From: an uncultured Kiloniellales bacterium
Lineage (GTDB): Bacteria > Pseudomonadota > Alphaproteobacteria > Kiloniellales > JAKSDN01
Length of the DNA stretch: 6,191 nt
Direction of reading: 5' to 3'
Assembly: GCA_947259625.1 (NCBI GenBank)
Contig: CAMYMY010000227.1
Span: 1 to 6,191, forward strand
In this document: piece by piece, positions 1-5,940 of the stretch
Position numbering within the stretch: the stretch's first letter is position 1
Layout: every line of letters begins with the position of its first letter
Translations under genes and position numbers: made by a program
The notes under the pieces: model-generated
Seen by the model: only the letters and a program-made list of their open reading frames with translations
Databases searched by the model: none
What the model was told of the DNA's origin: nothing

Positions 1-67
1 CATAAACTGTTGACATTGCTTCGATTTGGCGTCAGTGGCTCTGAGGCACGGGGGGCCGACGATTCTA

Positions 68-76
68 TGCTATCCT
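68..76 (+). promoter_or_regulatory. Possible extended -10 element of the synthase-like gene
   Basis: TGCTATCCT reads as an extended -10 (TGC plus TATCCT, four of six matches to TATAAT), ending 31 bases before the ATG. No good -35 lies at the matching distance. A perfect TTGACA occurs at 10-15, but nothing like a -10 lies 16-18 bases after it. This is a tentative call from pattern only. Confidence 0.25.
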
Positions 77-107
77 CAAAATCGAACTTGCTTGGGAAGC
101 GGCGGTA

Positions 108-2543
108 ATGCGGTTCAAGTTCTATGCTGGCGTGTTTTGTCTGACCTCTTCCACCTTGATGCTCGAATTGGTCCAGACTCGAATTCTATCCGTCATCGCC
201 TGGTACTATTTGGCTTTCTTCGTCATCAGCATCGCAATGTTCGGGCTGAGCGCGGGTGCCGTCTGGGTCTACCTGCGCGGCAACCGCTTCACAGAAAATA
301 CCCTGTCGGTAGACCTCGGCTATTTCCCGGCCGCATTCGCGGCCGCGACGGTACTCTCTCTCGCTGTCCAGATGACTTTGATGCCGGTCATGATTCGAAC
401 CGTGACCTCCGTGGTCATTTGGGCCGAATTGGCCGTGATCATGGCCATCCCGTTCTTCTTCTCCGGCGTCGCGGTGAGTTTGGCGCTCACACGCAGCCCC
501 TATCCCATTGGACGGGTCTACGGCGTGGACCTGATCGGGGCAGCCGTAGGTTGTTTGGGCATTCTGCTGCTTCTGAACGTTACCGACGGCCCCTCGGCGA
601 TGCTCTGGGTAGCCGCCACTGCCGCGGTTGCCGCCCTGTTCTTCGTTCGATCGGGCGTGGGAGAACGCTGGTCGTCCCCGCCTCCCGGGCAAATGATCCT
701 CGGCAGGCCCGCGGTTCTGGCCTCCGTGCTTGCCGTTCTCGCGGTCGCCAACGGTCTTACCAGTTACGGCCTGCGCCCGATTGCGGTCAAGGGGAAGATC
801 GAAAACCCGAGTCGGGACATTCTATTCGAGGAATGGAATTCCTTTTCCCGGGTCGCCGTCTTCAAGAACCGGAGCAAACGGCCACACATGTGGGGCGCGT
901 CTCCCAAGACCCCATTCAAAGACTGGCCGGTCGATCAGGTCCGACTCAACATCGACGGAGCGGCAGCGACCACGCTCTACCGGGTCGGCGGCGACCTGAG
1001 CAAGCTTGGCTTTCTCAAATACGACGTCACCAACTTGGCCTACTACCTACCGGATCTTAAGCGCGCCGCAATTATCGGCGTCGGTGGCGGACGAGACGTC
1101 TTGGCCGCCTGGACCTTCGGGTTGCGGGAGGTCACGGGCGTGGAGATCAATCCGATCTTCATCAAGATTCTGACCGAAGAGCTGCCTTACGCGAACTTCA
1201 CCAAGATTCACCGCCTGAAGGGTGTGGACCTCGTGGTCGACGAGGCGCGGAGCTGGTTCGCCCGCAGCGAGCAGTCGTTCGACCTCATTCAGATGAGCCT
1301 CGTCGATACCTGGGCGGCGACCGGCGCGGGCGCCTTCACGTTGAGCGAGAACGGGCTCTATACGACCCAGGCGTGGCATATCTTCCTCGAACGGCTGACG
1401 CCGAACGGCAGCTTCACGGTCAGCCGCTGGTACAACCCGGGGGACATCAACGAAACCGGAAGAATGGTCAGTCTCGCGGTCGCCGCGCTCATGGATCTGG
1501 GCGTAACCCAACCCTCACGCCACATCTTTCTTGCGTCCGCGCGACGAGTCGCAACGCTCATCGTTTCCCGCTCGCCCTTCTCGCAGGAAAGTGTCGACGC
1601 GCTCGAATCGGCCTCAACCGAACTAGGTTTCCGCCTGCTATTGTCGCCAGGCTCGGCGCCCGCTTCGGAGGTGCTGCGCAATATCGCAGGCGCGGACAGC
1701 CGCGCAGCGCTCGAGTTCTATACCGCCGGCCTGAAGCTCGATTTGACGCCTCCTACGGACGACAGGCCGTTCTTCTTCAACCAGTTGCCGCTTTATGACC
1801 CGGTGCAGGTCTACAAGATCGCGCGGACCCTGGGCTCCGGCATCGGCGGCGTCATAAAGGGCAATCTTCTCGCCACGGCTACGCTGTTCGTGCTGCTGTT
1901 CGTGTCCCTTCTGCTGGTCGTCGCGACCATCGTCGTTCCGCTTTCTTCCGCGATCCGAGACGTCGGCCGCAAGCTGGCAGTCGGCGGCACAGCCTACTTC
2001 TTCCTGATCGGCGTCGGCTTCATGATGATCGAGATCGGCCTGCTACAGCGCATGAGCGTGTTTCTCGGCCACCCGATCTATTCTCTCAGCGTGGTGTTGT
2101 TCACCGTCATCCTGAGCACCGGCGTGGGCAGCCTGATCTCCGACCGATTGCCGGTCGACAGGCTGCGCATCTTCGTGCTCTGGGCCGTCGCCACGAGCGG
2201 GTATGTTCTCGCCATGACATTCTGGCTGCCGGGGGTTCTGCTGGCTTTCGACAGCGAGAGCCTGTTCGTGCGGGCGGCGCTTTGCGTGATCACGATGGCG
2301 CCCGCAGGTCTGCTGCTGGGGGTCGGCTTCCCTACCGGGATGCGGCTGATTTCGGCGGTCGACCGCAAACCCACGCCTTGGTTCTGGGGCATCAACGGGG
2401 GAGCGGGGGTGCTCGCTTCGATCATCGCTGTGGCCACGAGCCTTGCTGTCGGGATCAACGTTACGCTTTGGATTGGCGCGCTTTGCTACCTGCTTCTCGT
2501 GCCGACGGCGGCGACTATCGGCTTTCGGCCCATTGCCAAGTAA
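108..2543 (+). CDS. Membrane protein with embedded spermidine-synthase-like (SAM-binding) domain
   Basis: An 811-residue polytopic membrane protein. About seven hydrophobic segments lie in residues 7-218, a soluble domain spans roughly 220-585, and about six or seven more hydrophobic segments follow in 585-806. The soluble domain has a Rossmann methyltransferase core: the glycine-rich loop GVGGGRD (324-330), an acidic ribose-binding position E346 in GVEINP, D378 in VDEAR, and a later LSENGLYT block (412-419). A PTDDRPFFF block (549-557) comes just before the C-terminal helices. This matches, from family knowledge, the large membrane-bound spermidine synthase-like proteins. The usual aminopropyltransferase aspartate signature for polyamine binding is not obvious; MSLVDTW (396-402) occupies that area, so the substrate is unknown. 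The ATG is well fixed: an in-frame TGA lies at 42-44 with no ATG, GTG or TTG between, and GGGAAG (94-99) can serve as ribosome binding site. The 5' end is AT-richer than the rest of the window. The family call is confident, the activity is not. Confidence 0.85.
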   Translation: MRFKFYAGVFCLTSSTLMLELVQTRILSVIAWYYLAFFVISIAMFGLSAGAVWVYLRGNRFTENTLSVDLGYFPAAFAAATVLSLAVQMTLMPVMIRTVTSVVIWAELAVIMAIPFFFSGVAVSLALTRSPYPIGRVYGVDLIGAAVGCLGILLLLNVTDGPSAMLWVAATAAVAALFFVRSGVGERWSSPPPGQMILGRPAVLASVLAVLAVANGLTSYGLRPIAVKGKIENPSRDILFEEWNSFSRVAVFKNRSKRPHMWGASPKTPFKDWPVDQVRLNIDGAAATTLYRVGGDLSKLGFLKYDVTNLAYYLPDLKRAAIIGVGGGRDVLAAWTFGLREVTGVEINPIFIKILTEELPYANFTKIHRLKGVDLVVDEARSWFARSEQSFDLIQMSLVDTWAATGAGAFTLSENGLYTTQAWHIFLERLTPNGSFTVSRWYNPGDINETGRMVSLAVAALMDLGVTQPSRHIFLASARRVATLIVSRSPFSQESVDALESASTELGFRLLLSPGSAPASEVLRNIAGADSRAALEFYTAGLKLDLTPPTDDRPFFFNQLPLYDPVQVYKIARTLGSGIGGVIKGNLLATATLFVLLFVSLLLVVATIVVPLSSAIRDVGRKLAVGGTAYFFLIGVGFMMIEIGLLQRMSVFLGHPIYSLSVVLFTVILSTGVGSLISDRLPVDRLRIFVLWAVATSGYVLAMTFWLPGVLLAFDSESLFVRAALCVITMAPAGLLLGVGFPTGMRLISAVDRKPTPWFWGINGGAGVLASIIAVATSLAVGINVTLWIGALCYLLLVPTAATIGFRPIAK

Positions 2544-2642
2544 GCCGTCCTTGTTGGCGCTTGCATGGTTGTGCATCGAATACGCAAAGGGTTAGGCCGG
2601 GTCGACCACATCATGAGACAAGGCTGCTGAATGCGCCCGTCA
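2544..2642. other. Intergenic region between convergent genes, no clear terminator
   Basis: These 99 bases separate the stop codons of the synthase-like gene (TAA) and the FAD oxidoreductase (TGA on the minus strand). A bidirectional terminator would be expected, but I find no stable hairpin followed by a T run on either strand. The only symmetric element seen is the eight-base palindrome GGTCGACC (2600-2607), which is too short to count. Confidence 0.5.
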
Positions 2643-3986
2643 TCAAGGCCGGTCATCCAGATAGCCGTACCATTGGAAGATCATGCGCTGTTCGAAGCGC
2701 CGGAAGGCGCCGAAGGGGATGCGCGGCAGCGGCCTGTCGAGCAGCGGGATGACCTCGGCCTCGCCACCGATCCTTTCGGCCAAGCGACGGCCGGCGTGCA
2801 GCCCGGCGGCGACGCCGCTGCCGCAATAGCCGAGCGCGTAGTGCACCGAGGAGTCGCCCTCGGCGTGATGGACATGGGGCATGAAGTCCCGTGTGACCGC
2901 CACCCAGCCGCCCCAGAAGTAGTCGGCCGTGATGTTCTTTAGCGGCGGGAACTTGCGCTTCAGGTTGGCGAGCAGCACGTCGCGATGCGCCGCAAGGACG
3001 GCGGGATCGGCGGTGATCGGCCCACGGTTGCCGAGCAGCATGCGGTCGTCGGGCAGCCGCCGGTAGTAGTTCAGCATGCGCCGCGTGTCATACATCACGT
3101 CGGTGGTGACGAGGTTGCAGGCCGCCTTCTCCTCGGCGGTCATGGGGCGGGTCACGACGATGTTCGAGAGCACCGGCAGGAGGCGGCTGCGCAGCACCGG
3201 ATGCAGGTGCTCGGGCCCGTAGCCGTTGGTCGCCAGCACCACGGTCCCGGCCCGAACCTCGCCGCCGGGCGTCTTCAGGACGTGACGGGCACCGTCTTTC
3301 CGCCAGGCGGTGACCGGGCTGCCGCCGTGCACGACGGCGCCGGCGGCGCGCGCCATTTCGAGCAGGCCCTGGACCAGCTTCAAGGGATGCAGCGCGAAGG
3401 AGTCCGGCAGGCGCAGGGCGGCAAATGCCTCCTCGCCCTTGAAATGGCGGGCCTCGAGGCCTCCGCCGTCGAGCAGTTCGGCCGGGTAGCCGAAGGTCTC
3501 GACCAACACCCGGTGGTCCCGCTCCAACGCCGCCACGGCGCTCGCTCGATGGGCGATCTTCAGGCTGCCGTCGGGCTGGACGTCGCACGCGATCCCGCCG
3601 TCGCGGATCAGCGCGCGCACGGTCTCCAGCGCCTCCAGGGACTCGGCGAAGAGCGCGCGCGCCCTGGCCTCGCCCCACTTCTCGATCCAGTCCGTGTATT
3701 TCAGGCGGCCGAGGGCGGGCCGGGCGAAGCTGCCATTGCGCCCGCTGCAGCCCCAGCCGCAGCGATTGGCTTCGAGGACCACGGGCCGGGCCCCGAAGGT
3801 CCGCGCCAGATGATAGGCGCAACTCAGGCCCGTGTAGCCGCCGCCAATGATCGCAATATCCGAGTCCTGGTCGCCAGCCACCGGACCGTCGTCGCCGGGC
3901 TCCGCCCCGGCCGTAGCGGTCCAATAGCTCTCCTCGTGCGCCAGTCCCCGGCCTGGATGGTGCGCCTTCAAGGGGTCGTAGATCAC
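2643..3986 (-). CDS. DAO-family FAD-dependent oxidoreductase, gamma-glutamylputrescine oxidase (PuuB/OrdL)-like
   Basis: A 447-residue cytosolic flavoprotein, expected to oxidise the C-N bond of an amine or amino acid substrate with FAD. The N-terminal dinucleotide fold is clear: DIAIIGGGYTG (43-53) followed by an acidic residue, E72, at the end of the second strand. GCSGRNGSF (79-87) is the typical DAO/PuuB-type loop. The C-terminal half has WGGWVAVTRDFMPHV (358-372) and GYCGSGVA (387-394), the usual second flavin-contacting region. The SYWTAT segment (20-25) before the fold is also usual in PuuB/OrdL proteins, and the length is close to E. coli PuuB. It starts with GTG, supported by a GGAGGG-type Shine-Dalgarno run seven bases upstream, with no ATG, GTG or TTG start seen further upstream. 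It faces the synthase-like gene tail to tail and is divergent from the phosphatidyltransferase-like gene. No glutamine synthetase-like or aldehyde dehydrogenase partner is in view, so the putrescine pathway role is unproven; sarcosine, proline or another amine are alternatives. Confidence 0.88.
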   Translation of the reverse strand: MIYDPLKAHHPGRGLAHEESYWTATAGAEPGDDGPVAGDQDSDIAIIGGGYTGLSCAYHLARTFGARPVVLEANRCGWGCSGRNGSFARPALGRLKYTDWIEKWGEARARALFAESLEALETVRALIRDGGIACDVQPDGSLKIAHRASAVAALERDHRVLVETFGYPAELLDGGGLEARHFKGEEAFAALRLPDSFALHPLKLVQGLLEMARAAGAVVHGGSPVTAWRKDGARHVLKTPGGEVRAGTVVLATNGYGPEHLHPVLRSRLLPVLSNIVVTRPMTAEEKAACNLVTTDVMYDTRRMLNYYRRLPDDRMLLGNRGPITADPAVLAAHRDVLLANLKRKFPPLKNITADYFWGGWVAVTRDFMPHVHHAEGDSSVHYALGYCGSGVAAGLHAGRRLAERIGGEAEVIPLLDRPLPRIPFGAFRRFEQRMIFQWYGYLDDRP

Positions 3987-3993
3987 GGGCAGA

Positions 3994-4005
3994 CCCTCCC
4001 TCCCC
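3994..4005 (-). promoter_or_regulatory. Purine-rich ribosome binding site for the FAD oxidoreductase GTG start
   Basis: On the minus strand this reads GGGGAGGGAGGG, giving a GGAGGG core that ends seven bases before the GTG at 3986-3984. This strong Shine-Dalgarno sequence supports the GTG start, as no ATG, GTG or TTG is seen further upstream in frame. Confidence 0.7.
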
Positions 4006-4010
4006 TCGCC

Positions 4011-4110
4011 GGACAGGTTACAAAATCTTGACGGGAATACTACGGAATTGTTCTTGATTTGATGGGTCTTTTACCGGATTCTTTCATGGGGGCTACAGAC
4101 TGCCGTGTAT
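4011..4110. promoter_or_regulatory. AT-richer divergent promoter region with short repeats
   Basis: This stretch lies between the divergent FAD oxidoreductase and phosphatidyltransferase-like genes and must hold promoters for one or both. Positions 4021-4080 are only about 37% GC by hand count, far below the flanking genes. It contains two copies of TCTTGA (4026-4031 and 4052-4057), two related copies ACGGGAAT (4031-4038) and ACGGAAT (4042-4048), and an imperfect inverted pair CAAAATC (4021-4027) and GATTTG (4056-4061). TTGACG at 4028-4033 could be a -35 on the plus strand, but no convincing -10 follows. The promoters cannot be placed. Confidence 0.45.
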
Positions 4111-4112
4111 GA

Positions 4113-4118
4113 GGGAGG
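4113..4118 (+). promoter_or_regulatory. Ribosome binding site fixing the GTG start of the phosphatidyltransferase-like gene
   Basis: GGGAGG lies five bases before the GTG at 4124. Together with the in-frame TAG at 4121-4123 it fixes this start. The site sits inside a four-codon reading frame (ATG at 4109, TAG at 4121-4123) that ends directly against the GTG. Confidence 0.75.
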
Positions 4119-4123
4119 CTTAG

Positions 4124-4753
4124 GTGTTCTCTACTGACAGATCCGTGGCCCCGGGTGGACTCGTCGTCCATGCACCCTGGGATAAGCGATTGGCGCGCGC
4201 GCTGGTGCGGCCCCTGGCGGGGACGCCGGTCACGCCCAACCACATCACCGGCTTGTGCCTGGTCACCGGCCTGACGGGCGCCTTGTTGATCGCCAAGGGC
4301 GGAACGGCAATGCACTGGGGCGCGCTGCTGTTCATGGTTTCGGCCCTGCTCGATCACGCCGACGGCGAGCTGGCCCGCATGACCGGCCAGACCTCCCGCT
4401 TCGGCCAGATCTTCGACGTCCTGACGGGCGGCATCGTCCACGTGGCGCTATTCTGCGGCATCGGCTACGGGCTGAGGGACAGCCTTTTGGACTCCTGGGC
4501 GCTGCCCATGGGCATCGTCGCGGGTCTCGCGGTCGCGGTGATCTTCGTCCTGGTATTCGAGCTGGAGCGCCGGGTCGACAGAGAGGCGATCAGCCAGCGG
4601 AGCGTCGCCGGCTTCGAGATCGAGGATATCATGTACTTGGTCGGCCCGATCGTCTGGTTGGGTGGGCTGGTGCCCTTCCTCGCCCTGGCCAGCATCGGCG
4701 CCCCGGTGTTCCTGACTTATCAAATCCGGGAGTTCCGCCGGCGCTGCCCCTGA
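4124..4753 (+). CDS. CDP-alcohol phosphatidyltransferase-family membrane protein with altered signature motif
   Basis: A 209-residue integral membrane protein. Family members join a CDP-linked lipid or alcohol to a second alcohol, releasing CMP, in phospholipid or related lipid synthesis. The signature D-x2-DG-x2-AR-x8-G-x3-D-x3-D is recognisable: D77, D80, G81, A84, R85, G94 and D98. The last position, where the catalytic-base aspartate is expected, is glycine 102 (GGC, 4427-4429). Hydrophobic segments lie near 41-58, 62-76, 103-116, 126-146, 168-183 and 184-199. The N-terminal TPVTPNHITG (34-43) is also typical. The start is GTG, with GGGAGG (4113-4118) five bases upstream; an in-frame TAG at 4121-4123 directly precedes it, so the gene cannot start earlier. 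The alcohol substrate cannot be read from sequence. The missing aspartate leaves open a degenerate, non-catalytic or divergent enzyme. It is followed after 86 bases by the dioxygenase, with no evident functional tie. Confidence 0.85.
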   Translation: MFSTDRSVAPGGLVVHAPWDKRLARALVRPLAGTPVTPNHITGLCLVTGLTGALLIAKGGTAMHWGALLFMVSALLDHADGELARMTGQTSRFGQIFDVLTGGIVHVALFCGIGYGLRDSLLDSWALPMGIVAGLAVAVIFVLVFELERRVDREAISQRSVAGFEIEDIMYLVGPIVWLGGLVPFLALASIGAPVFLTYQIREFRRRCP

Positions 4754-4790
4754 AGCAAGGCGCGCGCCGGGAGAACCCTGCCCCGTCTTG

Positions 4791-4799
4791 TGCTAGCCT
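4791..4799 (+). promoter_or_regulatory. Possible -10 element of the tryptophan dioxygenase operon
   Basis: TGCTAGCCT resembles an extended -10 and nearly repeats the element at 68-76 before the synthase-like gene. It ends 40 bases before the dioxygenase ATG, giving a plausible leader of about 34 bases. No matching -35 is visible, so the call is tentative; read-through from the upstream gene is the alternative. Confidence 0.25.
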
Positions 4800-4839
4800 T
4801 GTCCCGAGTCCTCCCCGTTTTCAGGCGAGAGGCCCCGGA

Positions 4840-5940
4840 ATGCCCAAGCGCGAGACGTCCCTGACCTATGCCGAGCACCTCCAGCTCGAGCGCCTTCTGT
4901 CCTGCCAAGTCCGGCAGAGCGAAAAGCACGGCCGGCCGGCGCACGACGAGATGCTGTTCATCGTCGTGCATCAGGCCTACGAGCTCTGGTTCAAGCAGAT
5001 CCTGTTCGAGCTCGAGCGGGTGCAGGCGACTTTTTCGGGCCCGGAGGTCGACGACCGCAGCCTCGGCCAAGTGGTGCAGGGCCTCGGCCGCGTCGTGGAG
5101 ATCCAGAAGCTGCTGCTTCAGCAGCTCGACGTGCTGGAGACCATGACGCCGCTCGATTTCCTCGATTTTCGCGACCTTTTGTTCCCGGCTTCGGGTTTCC
5201 AGAGCGTGCAGTTCCGCCTGCTGGAGACCTGTCTCGGCCTGCGCCGGGCGGACCGCCTAAGCCTGGACGAACGCCCCTACGACGCCCGCCTGCCCGAAGC
5301 GGACCGGCAGCGCCTGCGCGACGCCGAGGGACGGCCCTCGCTCTCCGACCAGATCGAGGGCTGGCTCGAGCGCACGCCCTTCGTCTCGGTGGCCGGTTAC
5401 GATTTCCGGGAGGTCTATCGCCAGGCGGTGACGGACATGCTCGAGAGCGAGGCCGCCGTGATCCGCGCCAACCCGGCGCTCGGCGAAAGCGAGAAGGGCG
5501 CCGAGATCGATGCTTTGACCGCCGCCCGCGCCCGCTTCGAATCGATCTTCGACGAAGAGCGGCACCGCGCCCTGCGGGCGCAAGGGGAGTGGCATCTGTC
5601 GTGGCAAGCGCTGCAGGCCGCGCTGTTCATCAACCTCTACCGGGACGAGCCGGCCCTTCAGCTGCCCTTCGCCCTGCTCAGCCGGCTGATGGACATCGAC
5701 GAAACGATGACCAGCTGGCGCTATCGCCACGCGCTCCTAGTCCAGCGCATGATCGGCCGCAAGGTTGGCACCGGCGGCTCCTCGGGCCACGACTACCTGC
5801 GCCGCACGGCCGAGCAGCACCGGGTCTTCGCCGACCTCTTCGCGCTCTCCACCTTCTTCATCCCGCGCTCCCAGCTGCCGGCGCTGCCCGACGAGCTTCG
5901 CCAGGCGATGGGCTATCGCTACAGCCGGCAAGGCGCGTGA
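4840..5940 (+). CDS. kynA: Tryptophan 2,3-dioxygenase (heme)
   Basis: A 366-residue heme dioxygenase that inserts O2 into L-tryptophan to give N-formylkynurenine, the first step of the kynurenine pathway in the cytosol. The diagnostic blocks are present in order: HDEMLFIVVHQAYELWFKQ (35-53) with F40 and distal histidine H44, ASGFQSVQFR (117-126) with substrate-carboxylate arginine R126, WRYRHALL (293-300) with predicted axial heme ligand H297, and GTGGSSG (310-316) with T311. It is longer than the compact bacterial enzymes of about 300 residues that I know (Xanthomonas type). Extra sequence lies around 200-275, and blocks such as WLERTP, FDEERH and LMDID recall animal enzymes. The ATG at 4840 is chosen because the family match begins with LTYAEHLQLERLL right after it; GAGAGG (4827-4832) lies seven bases upstream. 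The frame stays open further upstream, through the preceding gene, but without family similarity. The stop overlaps the start of the next gene by four bases, indicating a translationally coupled operon. Confidence 0.96.
   Translation: MPKRETSLTYAEHLQLERLLSCQVRQSEKHGRPAHDEMLFIVVHQAYELWFKQILFELERVQATFSGPEVDDRSLGQVVQGLGRVVEIQKLLLQQLDVLETMTPLDFLDFRDLLFPASGFQSVQFRLLETCLGLRRADRLSLDERPYDARLPEADRQRLRDAEGRPSLSDQIEGWLERTPFVSVAGYDFREVYRQAVTDMLESEAAVIRANPALGESEKGAEIDALTAARARFESIFDEERHRALRAQGEWHLSWQALQAALFINLYRDEPALQLPFALLSRLMDIDETMTSWRYRHALLVQRMIGRKVGTGGSSGHDYLRRTAEQHRVFADLFALSTFFIPRSQLPALPDELRQAMGYRYSRQGA

Noticed and set aside
10..38. Promoter based on the perfect TTGACA at 10-15
   Set aside because: The hexamers 16-18 bases downstream do not resemble a -10 element.
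26..1060. Long open frame of 344 codons overlapping the synthase-like gene on the same strand
   Set aside because: Arginine- and glycine-rich product with no recognisable motif, lying over a gene with clear family motifs; a frame shadow of GC-rich coding DNA.
2985..4031. Open frame of 348 codons on the plus strand, antisense to the FAD oxidoreductase
   Set aside because: Low-complexity product rich in Gly, Ala, Arg and Gln with no motif; the opposite strand has a full flavoprotein. Typical antisense shadow at high GC.
4759..4768. Palindrome GGCGCGCGCC after the phosphatidyltransferase-like gene, as a terminator
   Set aside because: No loop and no following T run; such palindromes are frequent in GC-rich DNA.
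4255..4839. In-frame upstream extension of tryptophan dioxygenase (start at 4255)
   Set aside because: The extension overlaps the phosphatidyltransferase-like gene, has no family similarity, and the ATG at 4840 sits just before the conserved N-terminus with a good ribosome site.
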